Part shown: piece by piece, positions 25,224-34,334 of the stretch | Position numbering within the stretch: the stretch's first letter is position 1 | Layout of the letters: every line of letters begins with the position of its first letter | Assembly: GCF_040222955.1 (NCBI RefSeq) | Contig: NZ_JAVKCA010000022.1 | Span: forward strand, 1 to 64,000 | Direction of reading: 5' to 3' | Length of the DNA stretch: 64,000 bases | Origin: Marinoscillum sp040222955 | GTDB lineage: Bacteria > Bacteroidota > Bacteroidia > Cytophagales > Cyclobacteriaceae | The notes under the pieces: model-generated | What the model was told of the DNA's origin: nothing | The model's input: only the letters and a program-made list of their open reading frames with translations | The model's database searches: none | Program-made: the position numbers and the translations under genes

Positions 25224-26855
25224 TTACTCCTGATCCAAAAACGGATAACGGTAGCTCTTTGGTGGCACGAGGGTTTCCTTGATCGTGCGGGCACTTACCC
25301 ATCTCAGCAAGTTGATCCCGGCACCGGCCTTATCGTTGGTGCCAGAGCCTCTCGCTCCTCCAAAAGGCTGCTGACCTACCACTGCGCCGGTTGGCTTGTC
25401 ATTGATATAAAAGTTACCAGCTGCGTTTCTAAGCTTTTTAGTCGCTAGTTCTATGGCATAGCGGTCTTTGGAAAACACTGCTCCGGTAAGGGCATAGGGT
25501 GAAGTCTGATCCACCAGGGTCAGGGTCTCCTCATACTGCTCCGGATCGTACACATAGATCGTAAGTACTGGCCCAAAAATCTCCTCACACATCGTTGTGT
25601 ATTTCGGATCCTTAGCCAGCAGGACTGTGGGTTCAATGAAGTACCCAACGGAATCATCATAATGACCACCGAACAACACCTCCACATCTGCATCTGATTT
25701 TGCGCGATCAATGTAGCCTGCAATCTTATCAAATGATTTTTTGTCGATCACCGCATTCACGAAATTGGAAAAATCCTCCGGGCTGCCCATGCTGATCTCT
25801 TTCAGATCGGCAGCCATTTGCTTTTTCACTGCCTCCCATAAGTTGGATGGGATGTAAGCCCTGGAAGCCGCACTGCACTTTTGTCCCTGAAATTCAAACG
25901 CACCCCTGATCAGCCCTGCGGCCACTTCCAGTGGATCCGCAGATTTGTGTGCGATGACGAAATCTTTTCCTCCGGTCTCGCCCACCACCCTTGGGTATGA
26001 GCGATACTTATCAATATTCTGACCGATGGTTTTCCAGAGGTGCTTAAACACGGCCGTACTTCCAGTGAAGTGGAGGCCTGCGAAATCAGGGTGATTAAAC
26101 ACCACATCCCCTGCCACTGGTCCATCTACATAAATCATGTTAATCACGCCATCAGGTAAACCAGCTTCCTTGAACACTTCCATGATCACCTGCGCAGAGT
26201 ACACCTGGCTGTAGTTGGGTTTCCAAACCACCGTATTGCCCATCAGCGCCGCAGAAGCTGGCAGGTTGCCGGCAATGGCAGTAAAGTTGAAGGGAGTAAT
26301 GGCAAAAACGAACCCTTCCAGCGGACGGTACTCCAGTCGGTTCCAGATGCCGGGTGAAGACTCCGGCTGATCCATGTAGATCTCCTGCATAAATGCCGCA
26401 TTGAATCTCAGAAAGTCAATGAACTCGCACGCCGCATCAATCTCCGCCTGATAAGCGTTTTTGGACTGAGCCAACATCGTAGCAGCATTGATCTTAGCCC
26501 TGTAAGGACCTGCCAGCAAATCAGCAGCCTTCAGGAAAATACTTGCTCTCTGTTCCCAGGCCAGGTTTTCCCAGGCCTCCTTCGCATCCAGTGCTGCCTT
26601 GATGGCCGCCTCCACATGCGAAGCATCCCCCTCGTGAAAATAACCCAAAACGTGTTTGTGATCATACGGGGGGCTCATTTTGATTTTATTGCCAGTGCGC
26701 ACTTCCTTTCCGCCAATGTACATGGGGATATCGCGCTCTTCTTTCCGAGCCAGCTTCACGGCTTTTTGCAATTCCTCACGCTCCGGTGTACCTGGGGCAT
26801 AGGTCAGTACCGGTTCGTTGGAGGGCTCTGGTATGTAGTAGTTTCCTTTAGACAT
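25224..26855 (-). CDS. pruA: L-glutamate gamma-semialdehyde dehydrogenase
   Basis: This enzyme (1-pyrroline-5-carboxylate dehydrogenase) makes glutamate from the proline breakdown intermediate using NAD. It is a stand-alone PruA of 543 residues without a proline dehydrogenase domain. Motifs seen: NAD-binding FTGSTAVFKHLWKTIGQN, catalytic Glu in VGETGGKDFV, and the nucleophile Cys in EFQGQKCSAASRAYIP. I chose the Met at 26855 (MSKGNYYIPEP), not the upstream Met at 26888, because a -7 promoter element covers 26886-26893 and family members start this way. Confidence 0.92.
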   Translation of the reverse strand: MSKGNYYIPEPSNEPVLTYAPGTPEREELQKAVKLARKEERDIPMYIGGKEVRTGNKIKMSPPYDHKHVLGYFHEGDASHVEAAIKAALDAKEAWENLAWEQRASIFLKAADLLAGPYRAKINAATMLAQSKNAYQAEIDAACEFIDFLRFNAAFMQEIYMDQPESSPGIWNRLEYRPLEGFVFAITPFNFTAIAGNLPASAALMGNTVVWKPNYSQVYSAQVIMEVFKEAGLPDGVINMIYVDGPVAGDVVFNHPDFAGLHFTGSTAVFKHLWKTIGQNIDKYRSYPRVVGETGGKDFVIAHKSADPLEVAAGLIRGAFEFQGQKCSAASRAYIPSNLWEAVKKQMAADLKEISMGSPEDFSNFVNAVIDKKSFDKIAGYIDRAKSDADVEVLFGGHYDDSVGYFIEPTVLLAKDPKYTTMCEEIFGPVLTIYVYDPEQYEETLTLVDQTSPYALTGAVFSKDRYAIELATKKLRNAAGNFYINDKPTGAVVGQQPFGGARGSGTNDKAGAGINLLRWVSARTIKETLVPPKSYRYPFLDQE

Positions 26856-26885
26856 AATGTAGTAGTTGTTTATTTTTTGCTCCCG

Positions 26886-26893
26886 CAAAATTA
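26886..26893 (-). promoter_or_regulatory. -7 element upstream of pruA
   Basis: Minus-strand TAATTTTG matches TAnnTTTG, 31 bases upstream of the chosen pruA start. It overlaps the alternative upstream Met and so argues against that start. Confidence 0.45.
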
Positions 26894-26912
26894 TAAAATA
26901 GGAGTAGCTCCT

Positions 26913-27602
26913 TTATAGTAATCTCATTAATTCTGAAAGTGTTTTGATCTGCAGCTGACAATCTGACTTCACCAGGCCCTTCGGATTGTATAAAAGCGGA
27001 GTGATGCCGGCATTTCTCGCTCCCATAATATCCGTGCTGTGATTATCCCCGATCATCAGGGTAGTGCTCACGTGGGCATTGACTTCCTTCACTGCATGGT
27101 CAAAAATTTCCCGCGATGGCTTTTTGTGACCGGTGGTCTCTGACGTAAACACATGCGAAAAGTATTTATTCAGGCCGCATGCCTCCAGCTTAATGGACTG
27201 CACATCATCAAAACCATTCGTAACAACACTCAGGTGGTACCTCTTACTCAGATAGTCCAGTATCATTGTGGCATCAGCTATGGTGGCTTTTTGGCGTGGA
27301 CAATTGAATAAAAAATACTCACTCATTGCTTCAGTCCGCTCGAAATCGGGTGCCCCGCACTTGTCCATCACCTTTCTGAATCGCTGGGTTCTGATTTCAT
27401 CCCGGTCTATGTTTCCCTGATTGTATTGCTGCCACAGCGTATCATTGGTTTTGAAAAACACTTCAGTGAAACGCTCCGGTCCAAAAATAATCTCCTGCTT
27501 TAGCTCAAACTGCTGATACAAATCGCTCAGCACCTTGCGGGCATTGAGGTCATAGTCCCAAAGGGTATGATCCAGGTCAAAAAATATATGCGTGAACTTC
27601 AT
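26913..27602 (-). CDS. YjjG-type HAD nucleotidase
   Basis: This is a cytosolic HAD-superfamily phosphatase of 229 residues, closest to the YjjG family that dephosphorylates non-canonical pyrimidine nucleoside monophosphates (house-cleaning). HAD motif I is FFDLDHTLWDYD (nucleophile Asp at about residue 10), motif II is in SVVTNGFD, the motif III Lys is in TTGHKKPSREIF, and motif IV is MIGDNHSTDIMGARNAGI. A helical cap lies between motifs I and II. Its start overlaps the stop of the ArsR regulator by one base. Confidence 0.85.
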   Translation of the reverse strand: MKFTHIFFDLDHTLWDYDLNARKVLSDLYQQFELKQEIIFGPERFTEVFFKTNDTLWQQYNQGNIDRDEIRTQRFRKVMDKCGAPDFERTEAMSEYFLFNCPRQKATIADATMILDYLSKRYHLSVVTNGFDDVQSIKLEACGLNKYFSHVFTSETTGHKKPSREIFDHAVKEVNAHVSTTLMIGDNHSTDIMGARNAGITPLLYNPKGLVKSDCQLQIKTLSELMRLL

Positions 27603-27985
27603 TATCTTCTATAATCTTTAGCAGCCAGCTTATTAATGGCCAGCTCTCTGTTGGAATTCATGGTGTTGTAGGTTTCCTGGTCTTTCTGAAGCTGAAGATC
27701 CTTATTGAGAAAGTCAAAAATCTGTGAAACCATGTCGTATACTTCGTCTTTGATACTATAAAAGACCCATTGATCCTTTTTTGTTGCGTTGACCAGCCCG
27801 GAATTTTTCAGATACCCTATATGACGTGACGTTTTCGTCTGGGTATAGTCCAGAATGGCCTCCAGATCAGAGACAGCCAACTCATCGTTCTTAAAAAGGA
27901 GGTGGATAATTCGTACTCTTGCTTCATCTCCAAAGGCCTTGAAAATCTGAGTGCCGTAGTTTAGACTAAAATTCTTTAATCGCAT
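27602..27985 (-). CDS. ArsR-family transcriptional regulator
   Basis: This 127-residue winged-helix protein has the layout of ArsR/SmtB regulators: FKAFGDEARVRIIHLLFKND, then the recognition helix area LEAILDYTQTKTSRHIGYLKNSGLV, then the wing TKKDQWVFYSIKDE. No metal-binding Cys cluster (ELCVCDL type) is present, so it is unlikely to sense metals through the classic site. It is translationally coupled (TAATG) to the YjjG-type phosphatase; targets are unknown. Confidence 0.85.
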   Translation of the reverse strand: MRLKNFSLNYGTQIFKAFGDEARVRIIHLLFKNDELAVSDLEAILDYTQTKTSRHIGYLKNSGLVNATKKDQWVFYSIKDEVYDMVSQIFDFLNKDLQLQKDQETYNTMNSNRELAINKLAAKDYRR

Positions 27986-28126
27986 ATTCTTAGTCGGTTA
28001 TCTCCAAAAAACATTTTCATCAGTACCTTTGACGGGTATAGTTATTTAAAGCTCTCAGAAATATAGTTTTTAAACAACTTTTCCCGTTAGACCTTTATTA
28101 ATATAGAAAGTATAAGTTTCAAGGGT

Positions 28127-28756
28127 TTGCTAAAATATTTCATTTACATATTCTTCTGTTTTCTGACAGCTGGTGCACTACTGGCTCAGACGGATACACC
28201 TGCTAAAAAGAACATCATTCAATTCACCGGAGTGGTCTTTGCGCCAGACAGTAACTCAGTGATCCCGGGTGTGCACGTCTACGTGCCTACCGCCGGACGT
28301 GGAACTACTACCAACCCTTACGGTTTTTTCTCCCTTCCTGTTCTGGAGGGGGACAGCCTGGTTTTTAGTTCTGTTGGCTTTAAGCGTGAATATTATATTG
28401 TACCCGAGCATAAAGAAAGCACCAGTCTGAAGGTACTCATCACTATGCAGGAGGACGTAACACTCCTCAATGAGGTAGAGGTCTTCCCTTATCCCACGGA
28501 GGCCATGTTCAAAGAAGCCATTCTTTCTCTGGAAACGCCCTACCAGAAGCAATACAATAACCTGAATGCCTGGCTTTCAAGTGATTATATGAGCAGTGCC
28601 TATGCAGACCTGCCTGCCAGCCCTAATGCCAACCACCAATATTATATGCAGATGCAAATGCAGGCCATTCAGAATAAATATCAGCAGCCACAAAACAACC
28701 TGCTCAACCCATGGGCCTGGTCCAAGTTTATCAACTCCCTTAAGAAGGGAAACTGA
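28127..28756 (+). CDS. Secreted carboxypeptidase-regulatory-like domain protein
   Basis: A 209-residue exported protein: signal peptide (about 1-20, ending LLAQ), then a CarboxypepD_reg-like beta sandwich (about 30-110, FTGVVFAPDSNSVIPGVHVYVP and TNPYGFFSLPVLEGDSLVFSSVGF). A helical, Gln- and Asn-rich C-terminus follows. The segment LLNEVEVFPYPTEAMFKEAIL resembles LLSDVIVQNIPTEEIFKRRIL of the protein at 56062-56826, so the two are relatives. The start is TTG; stop codons lie just upstream. Function is unknown; likely envelope-associated. Confidence 0.7.
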   Translation: MLKYFIYIFFCFLTAGALLAQTDTPAKKNIIQFTGVVFAPDSNSVIPGVHVYVPTAGRGTTTNPYGFFSLPVLEGDSLVFSSVGFKREYYIVPEHKESTSLKVLITMQEDVTLLNEVEVFPYPTEAMFKEAILSLETPYQKQYNNLNAWLSSDYMSSAYADLPASPNANHQYYMQMQMQAIQNKYQQPQNNLLNPWAWSKFINSLKKGN

Positions 28757-28773
28757 CACCCCTGAAAACAAAA

Positions 28774-28806
28774 TTGCCCGGATCACCCGGGCAACTTCAA
28801 TTTTTT
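28774..28806 (+). terminator. Terminator after 28127-28756
   Basis: TTGCCCGG and CCGGGCAA form an 8-base stem with a 5-base loop, followed by CTTCAA and six T. It separates this gene from the convergent dipeptidase. Confidence 0.7.
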
Positions 28807-28825
28807 CTTACCTGAATACAGAGCA

Positions 28826-30079
28826 TCAGCTCCCCTGAATAGATTCAGCCGTTTTGATCACTTCATTCCAAACTCGGAAAGTATTTTTATAGCAAATCTT
28901 GGCTATATCCTCCTCTGTGTAGCCTCTTTTTAACAGTTCATAGATTACATTGGGAAACATCGATACATCTTTGAGGCCGTTTGGCAGGCTGTCACCTACC
29001 CCATCAAAATCAGAACCAAAGCCCACGTATTCGATGCCCGCAATGGCCACTACATTGTCGATGTGATCTGCAACGATCTTCACATCCGCATATACATCAT
29101 TGTCCTCAGAGTATTTTTTAGCGAAAGCTTTGTAGGCAGAATCACTCTTCTTCAGCCCGGTCTCAGCCAGATAATTGGTCATCACAGAGTCCATCACGTC
29201 ATACTTTTCACGTGACTCCTTTGATAGGAAAGTTGAGCCAAAATTGATGTGAATTACGCCACCCTTTGCCGCCAAATCCCTGATCATTTCATCCGACATA
29301 TTTCTGTGGAAACCCGGAGTAAACTTTCTGCACGATGAATGCGAAGCGATTACGGGTGCCTTGCTCAGCCTCAGCGCGTCATAAAAAGCACTGTCTGTCA
29401 CGTGGGAGATGTCTACCATAATGCCCAACCTGTTCATCTCTGCAATCACCTGCTCACCAAACGGGCTTACGCCGTTCCAGGTATAAGTAGTGTCGTAAGA
29501 GGAGTCACTGATTTGATTGTCTATGGAGTGGGTAAGGGTGATGTATCGGATTCCTTTATTGAAGAAATACTCCACATTGGCCAGATCGTCTTCGATGGGT
29601 GCGCCATTTTCCATGCCCAAAGGCAGAGAAATAAGCCCCTTGTCAAAATTGGCCTGAACATCTGCTGGTGTATGGGCTAAAGCAAACTTATCCGGAAAAG
29701 CAGTCGCCACATTTTGCGTCATTTCAATGAGCGAGTCCGCAAAAGCTTTGGCTCCGCCCTTGACATAATAGGAAGACGGAATGTATATAGACATGAATGG
29801 TGCATCCAGTCCACCGGCTTTGGCTTTTGGGAAGTCAAAGTTGCCCTCTGTCTCCACGGAAACATCTTCCACTTTTTTCCTGAGCATGAATCCCTTCACT
29901 TCCATGCGATAGGGGAGGTCCACATGCCCATCCACAATAATATTTTGTTTAGCCAACTCTGTAGCATAAGCCATGACCTCCTCGTCGGTCATGTCAGCTA
30001 CGGCCTTTTTAACCTCCGCGGGCTTTGCACAGGCAAAGGCAAGGAGCGAGAGTAGCAATAATTTGGAGAATTTCAACAT
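28826..30079 (-). CDS. Membrane dipeptidase (M19 renal dipeptidase family), lipoprotein
   Basis: A zinc dipeptidase of 417 residues. The lipoprotein signal ends AFAC (Cys17). The amidohydrolase-type barrel has its first metal ligands in IIVDGHVDLPYR, further conserved pieces IDNQISDSSYD, MVDISHVTDSAFYDAL and VIASHSSCR, and the family's GFGSDFDGVGD near residue 350. The long insertion at about 265-325 is typical of Bacteroidota members. It probably cleaves dipeptides (including D-residue ones) in the periplasm. It has its own transcription unit. Confidence 0.9.
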   Translation of the reverse strand: MLKFSKLLLLSLLAFACAKPAEVKKAVADMTDEEVMAYATELAKQNIIVDGHVDLPYRMEVKGFMLRKKVEDVSVETEGNFDFPKAKAGGLDAPFMSIYIPSSYYVKGGAKAFADSLIEMTQNVATAFPDKFALAHTPADVQANFDKGLISLPLGMENGAPIEDDLANVEYFFNKGIRYITLTHSIDNQISDSSYDTTYTWNGVSPFGEQVIAEMNRLGIMVDISHVTDSAFYDALRLSKAPVIASHSSCRKFTPGFHRNMSDEMIRDLAAKGGVIHINFGSTFLSKESREKYDVMDSVMTNYLAETGLKKSDSAYKAFAKKYSEDNDVYADVKIVADHIDNVVAIAGIEYVGFGSDFDGVGDSLPNGLKDVSMFPNVIYELLKRGYTEEDIAKICYKNTFRVWNEVIKTAESIQGS

Positions 30080-30251
30080 AAGATGATGTTCGTTTTTTAG
30101 TTTGGAAAACCCTGTTTTGGGTTATTCGGGGCTAAAAATACACAGTCGCAGGATGAAATCGTAACAATCATTCCTGAATTCATTTTTTATGCGATTACAG
30201 TGGACAGAGCGTCTTGTTTGCGGTTAACTACATTGTGCGTATTTTGGCTAA

Positions 30252-30689
30252 ATGCGTCACTTAGCCACATATGCCCTCATATTATTAAATGTCAGCCTGT
30301 GCCTGGCACAGCAACCGGTCAAATATCAAAAGGTATCCATAGACTGCCTTTTTCTGGGCAACCTTCGTCAAAAGGAGTTTGTCATCAATTCGGATCAAGA
30401 ATTTTATCAAATCACAAAGTTGCGAACCTCAATTCCCGGAATTAAATGCGCAGGCCTTCCTGATATTGATTTCAAAAAGAAAACCCTTGTAGGATACATT
30501 GTGAGTGTTGGCAGTTGCCCTACACCGACCTTTCATATGAGTTTTACCCAATCTGAATCTAACTATCTGCTGAAAGTAGAAGTGCAGACTCTGGGTGTCT
30601 GCAGGAGGGGATATTCGGAACTCTATTGGTTGGTCATTGATAAAGTAGAGGACCCCGAATCCATTCATTTTGAAACCGTATTCCTCTGA
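30252..30689 (+). CDS. Small secreted protein of unknown function
   Basis: I recognise no family. The 145-residue product starts with a clear signal peptide (MRHLATYALILLNVSLCLAQ). The mature part of about 125 residues has four cysteines (IDCLFLGN, IKCAGLPD, GSCPTPTF, GVCRRGYSEL), enough for two disulfides in the periplasm or outside. It is monocistronic with a strong terminator. Confidence 0.6.
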   Translation: MRHLATYALILLNVSLCLAQQPVKYQKVSIDCLFLGNLRQKEFVINSDQEFYQITKLRTSIPGIKCAGLPDIDFKKKTLVGYIVSVGSCPTPTFHMSFTQSESNYLLKVEVQTLGVCRRGYSELYWLVIDKVEDPESIHFETVFL

Positions 30690-30712
30690 GGTTACTCTCT
30701 CATGACCAAAAA

Positions 30713-30748
30713 AAACCCTTCCCGATGGCTATCGGGAAGGGTTTTTTA
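30713..30748. terminator. Bidirectional terminator
   Basis: AAACCCTTCCCGAT and ATCGGGAAGGGTTT form a perfect 14-base stem with a GGCT loop and T or A runs on both sides. It ends both the plus-strand gene at 30252-30689 and the minus-strand gene at 30764-31738. Confidence 0.92.
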
Positions 30749-30763
30749 TTCTGTTAACTATTT

Positions 30764-31738
30764 TTACTCAGCGGCTTCCTGAATTTTTACCAAGATCGTA
30801 ATTGATCTGTCTGTACCAGATGTTCCTCCAGTGGAAACAACTTTAGCAAGGCCTTTCAATGATCCTCGTGATTCTGCCAATTCGAAAGCAAAAACTGTTT
30901 CAGCAATAAGTTTGTTTTGCTTCGTTGCCGAAGGCGTAACATCACCAAATGCATCTAGCAAAGCATATTCACCATCAATAGCATCAAATTCCGCTGGGCT
31001 TATGCTTGTTGTTACGAATCTTGTTTCGTTTCTTGTTTCAATAACCGAAGACCCTAACGCATCATCTGTTCCGTCAATGGCTGCTGAAAAAGCAGTGTTA
31101 GCATCAGCGTCATCAATGGCTGCAATGGTATACTCATTTGTATTGCCATAGAAGAAACAAAAATCGGTATTGGCTGAATTATCATCTCTGAAAGAAGTAT
31201 AAGCATACGTCGAATTTTCAATAGAATTGTAGAAACTATTGGCACTAGAATTCGATTGTCCACCTAATAGCGTTTCAGTATGAGTACTGATCGGATTGTC
31301 ATTCACTACCACTTCCACCTCTGTAGTAGAAGTCTGATCTTTGTCATCCACCACTTCAAATTCGAAAGTAATGGTAGACCCTACATCTTCTGCTTCGATC
31401 TCCGTAGCACGTGAGTCTGTTACCACAGCCACACCAGCATCCACACTTAAGTCCAGTCTGGTATACTCAGCCAGCTTGGTAGCAGCACCACCATCCTTAG
31501 ACACAAATACTCTATATACATTAAATCCGCCTTCAGCATTGATGCTTACGTTGAACACTACCTCATCACCAGGTACAACATTCAATGGGCTCGTAGCCGC
31601 TGTTCCGTTCACTGTAGTAGCCACGGCGATTGTTGGAGTTGCAGGTGCCGGAGTTTCCTCATCTCCACCGCAACTGTACAAAAATGCCATAGATGCCACT
31701 GCACCATAAATCATAAGATTTTTAAATACGTTTTTCAT
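30764..31738 (-). CDS. Lipoprotein of unknown function
   Basis: A 324-residue lipoprotein (signal ending LYSC, Cys23, followed by GGDEE, a surface-export-like acidic signal). A cadherin/Ig-like beta region follows (about 35-150, with FEFEVVDDKDQTSTTEVEVVVND). The second half contains ENSTYAYTSFRDDNSANTDF and alternating acidic and polar strands. I do not recognise the C-terminal domain. Probably on the cell surface. Confidence 0.65.
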   Translation of the reverse strand: MKNVFKNLMIYGAVASMAFLYSCGGDEETPAPATPTIAVATTVNGTAATSPLNVVPGDEVVFNVSINAEGGFNVYRVFVSKDGGAATKLAEYTRLDLSVDAGVAVVTDSRATEIEAEDVGSTITFEFEVVDDKDQTSTTEVEVVVNDNPISTHTETLLGGQSNSSANSFYNSIENSTYAYTSFRDDNSANTDFCFFYGNTNEYTIAAIDDADANTAFSAAIDGTDDALGSSVIETRNETRFVTTSISPAEFDAIDGEYALLDAFGDVTPSATKQNKLIAETVFAFELAESRGSLKGLAKVVSTGGTSGTDRSITILVKIQEAAE

Positions 31739-31797
31739 TCTTGTTCGATTTTAAGTTTGAGTTTTTAATTTTTAGACGATTATTAGTTAAATCAGGA

Positions 31798-31830
31798 CAA
31801 ATCTAAGATAGTTTCACTTCATAATTTCAA
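31798..31830 (-). promoter_or_regulatory. Promoter of the lipoprotein gene
   Basis: Minus-strand TAGATTTG (31798-31805) matches TAnnTTTG. A TTG (31828-31830) lies 22 bases further upstream, slightly wider than ideal. It is 60 bases from the start codon. Confidence 0.45.
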
Positions 31831-32018
31831 TAAAACCGCCGGTCACCAACAAATACTCGTCGGAAGGCTAACGATTCTCTTTCGATAGTGTTTGATCTAC
31901 CCCTGTGACACTTATTAGAGGAATAACGTTGGAATCATGGTTAATATTGATAAATTCATAGATTCATTGACTTGATGTATTATTTTTAATATTTTACAGT
32001 AGTGTTTTTGTGAATAAT

Positions 32019-32054
32019 AAAATCACGTTGTAGGTGCAAGTGCATTGTGATTTT
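32019..32054. repeat. 8-base inverted repeat
   Basis: AAAATCAC and GTGATTTT are exact inverted copies separated by 20 bases. It lies about 50 bases upstream of the start of the gene at 32105 and could be an operator or a leader stem. Confidence 0.4.
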
Positions 32055-32056
32055 AA

Positions 32057-32073
32057 AAAAATGTGACATTTTT
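32057..32073. promoter_or_regulatory. Perfect 17-base palindrome
   Basis: AAAAATGTGACATTTTT is a perfect palindrome around a central G, 31 bases upstream of the start codon at 32105. It is a good candidate for a dimeric regulator site. Confidence 0.4.
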
Positions 32074-32104
32074 GTATTTTAACCGAATAACCTAAAATTC
32101 TACT

Positions 32105-32845
32105 ATGACCGATCCTATATCACCAAGTTTGCTTGAAGCCTGGAATACTTACGGGCAGTACCTAGCCTATGCAATAGCTGGTGTTGGTGTTTTGATCTTG
32201 TTAGGTCATTACCTGAAATTATTAACCACCACAGATGCTAAATCGAAATACGATTATATCAATATGCATGAAATCAACCTGCTATGGTATGGTTTTTTGC
32301 TGATCCTGATCGGTGCGTCACTTTACGCAAACACACTCAGACCTAATACCACCTGGTTGTGGTTCTTTGTTTGGATTTTTGTGACCCTCATGGTCTCCAT
32401 GATCGTGGGAGTAGTTATCCAAAACGTGTTGAAATTCTACTATCCTTTCTTTATTGAAAAGAGATTGAAAAAGCTCAGATTCACGCCAAGGATATCTCCT
32501 GATGGACGTAAAATGAAGCTCCTGAGTGAAGAGGAAGAGGATGTGTACCTGGATGAGGGTATGCAGGCTGAAGAAGATGCCTTTTCCGTGGACTATGACG
32601 TGTGGGTAGACGAGGTTTCGGGTTACACCAAAATAGAAAAATACAATGGTAGACTTCACGCACTGCAGTGCTCAGAGTGTAACTACCAGACCCTCAAAAT
32701 AGACCGGGAAGAAGTGGTACAAGAGGCCTCTACTACCGAAGAGGGTGAATTGATGAAATATTATACCTGTGGTTACTGTGGCCACAAAGAGCGCAAGTCT
32801 TTCAGCATCTCTAAGCTGAAATCTGAGGAAGAGACTACAGCCTAA
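32105..32845 (+). CDS. Membrane protein with C-terminal zinc ribbon
   Basis: I know no named family. The 246-residue product has three predicted membrane helices (about 20-38, 56-75, 82-106), a basic-acidic cytosolic linker (SEEEEDVYLDEGMQAEEDAF), and a C-terminal zinc-ribbon with C189-x2-C192 (CSEC) and C222-x2-C225 (CGYC). The pairs are 30 residues apart, the usual spacing of a single zinc knuckle domain. It stands alone with its own terminator and an upstream palindrome. A regulatory or assembly role at the inner membrane is possible but not shown. Confidence 0.7.
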   Translation: MTDPISPSLLEAWNTYGQYLAYAIAGVGVLILLGHYLKLLTTTDAKSKYDYINMHEINLLWYGFLLILIGASLYANTLRPNTTWLWFFVWIFVTLMVSMIVGVVIQNVLKFYYPFFIEKRLKKLRFTPRISPDGRKMKLLSEEEEDVYLDEGMQAEEDAFSVDYDVWVDEVSGYTKIEKYNGRLHALQCSECNYQTLKIDREEVVQEASTTEEGELMKYYTCGYCGHKERKSFSISKLKSEEETTA

Positions 32846-32868
32846 TCCCTCTAAATCTTAAAAACTTC

Positions 32869-32900
32869 AAGCCCTTTCTTCTCAGAGAGGGCTTTTTTTT
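32869..32900. terminator. Bidirectional terminator
   Basis: AAGCCCTTTCT and AGAGAGGGCTT form an 11-base stem (one G-U) with a 4-base loop, followed by eight T. It lies between the zinc-ribbon protein gene and the convergent aldehyde dehydrogenase. Confidence 0.85.
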
Positions 32901-32903
32901 GAC

Positions 32904-34331
32904 CTATAGTTTCACGCAAATGTTTTGTGGTTCGGTGAAAAACCGCAACGCTTCACTTCCTCCCTCACGCCCAACACCGGATGATTTCATCCCACCGAAT
33001 GGTGTTCTCAGATCGCGGAGCATCCAACAGTTGATCCAGATGATTCCGGATTTGATCTGATGAGCCACCGCATGCGCCCGCTTTAAATTCTCTGTCCAAA
33101 TCACCGCCGCTAATCCATACGGGGTGGAGTTGGCTTTCTTCACCACATCCGATTCATCGGTGAAGGGGATAAGTGTCACCACCGGCCCAAACACTTCCTC
33201 CTGGTTGATCTGACAGAACTCATCAAGCCCTTCAATGACGGTGGGCTCATAGTAGAAACCATTCATCAAGGTGATTCTTTTTCCTCCAGTGAGGATTTTT
33301 CCACCCTCTGCGCGGGCACCAGCCACATAAGTATCTACCTTCTCCAAATGCTCCCGTGAGACCAATGCACCCATATCCACTTCTTTGGATGGGTCACCCA
33401 CCTTCAAGGCCCTCACACGATCCACAAACGCAGCTTTGAACCGTTCGTAAATGCCTTGCTGAATAAAAATTCGTGATCCACAGAGACAAATCTCTCCCTG
33501 ATTGGTGAAGGAACTTTCTATGGTTGTACGCACCGCCTCTTCAAAGTGGCAATCATCAAATATCACCACGGGATTTTTACCTCCCAGCTCAAGAGAGACC
33601 TTCTTGAACTGTCTGGCCGCAGCCTGACCGATTATCCGCCCCGTTTGGGTACCTCCTGTAAATGAAATGGCTTTCACCTCAGGGTGATCCACCAGCAACT
33701 GACCAATCTCTGCACCCCGACCATGTAGGACATTCAATACCCCTGGCGGAAAGCCAGCTTCATTGGCTAGCTGACACAGTAAAAAAGCTGTGTAAGGCGT
33801 CACTTCCGAGGGCTTGGCAATTACACAATTGCCTGCGGCCAGTGCAGGAGCGATTTTCCAGGTAAATAAGTACAGCGGCAGGTTCCATGGTGAAATACAC
33901 CCCACCACCCCCAGGGGGGCTCTCCTGGTATAGTTGACCGCCTGACCTTCCATGATGTGCGCTTCAGAGGACTCATTGATGATCGCTGAGGCGAAAAAAC
34001 GGAAATTGGCCGCTGCCCGGGGGATATCCACCCTTCGAGCCAGAGCAACTGGCTTGCCGTTGTCCTGGCTCTCTGCCCTGGCCAGGTCCTCCAGGTTCTC
34101 ATCTATCAGGTCCGCCAGTTTGTGAAGAATTTTAGAGCGCTGAGCCAGTGTCTTTCGAGACCACTCATCAAAAGCTGCGGTTGCGGCCCGTACCGCCTCC
34201 TCAAGGTCTTTGGAGGAAGAGCTGGCTGTCCTGGCAAAGACCTCCCCCACAGCCGGATTGACGTTGTCCAGATACTGGCCACTCTCCGGCTTGTGAAATG
34301 ATCCACCGATGTAATTATCTATGATTATCAT
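32904..34331 (-). CDS. Aldehyde dehydrogenase, probable 2-aminomuconate-semialdehyde dehydrogenase
   Basis: An NAD-dependent aldehyde dehydrogenase of 475 residues. It shows SPWNLPLYLFTWKIAPALA, AISFTGGTQTGRIIGQAA, the catalytic Glu in SLELGGKNPVVIF, and the nucleophile Cys in NQGEICLCGSRIF. Close relatives oxidise 2-hydroxymuconate or 2-aminomuconate semialdehyde. The divergent kynurenine genes next door fit the aminomuconate semialdehyde step after 3-hydroxyanthranilate cleavage; this substrate is inferred from context. It is co-transcribed with the SDR gene (3-base gap). Confidence 0.82.
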   Translation of the reverse strand: MIIIDNYIGGSFHKPESGQYLDNVNPAVGEVFARTASSSSKDLEEAVRAATAAFDEWSRKTLAQRSKILHKLADLIDENLEDLARAESQDNGKPVALARRVDIPRAAANFRFFASAIINESSEAHIMEGQAVNYTRRAPLGVVGCISPWNLPLYLFTWKIAPALAAGNCVIAKPSEVTPYTAFLLCQLANEAGFPPGVLNVLHGRGAEIGQLLVDHPEVKAISFTGGTQTGRIIGQAAARQFKKVSLELGGKNPVVIFDDCHFEEAVRTTIESSFTNQGEICLCGSRIFIQQGIYERFKAAFVDRVRALKVGDPSKEVDMGALVSREHLEKVDTYVAGARAEGGKILTGGKRITLMNGFYYEPTVIEGLDEFCQINQEEVFGPVVTLIPFTDESDVVKKANSTPYGLAAVIWTENLKRAHAVAHQIKSGIIWINCWMLRDLRTPFGGMKSSGVGREGGSEALRFFTEPQNICVKL

Positions 34332-34334
34332 AAC

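Larger units (their letters stand above)
31739..32104. other. Divergent intergenic region
   Basis: This gene-free 366-base, AT-rich region separates the minus-strand lipoprotein and the plus-strand zinc-ribbon membrane protein. It holds a -7 element for the lipoprotein (31798-31805) and two strong palindromes near the plus-strand gene (32019-32054 and 32057-32073). I see no RNA gene or ORF. Confidence 0.6.
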
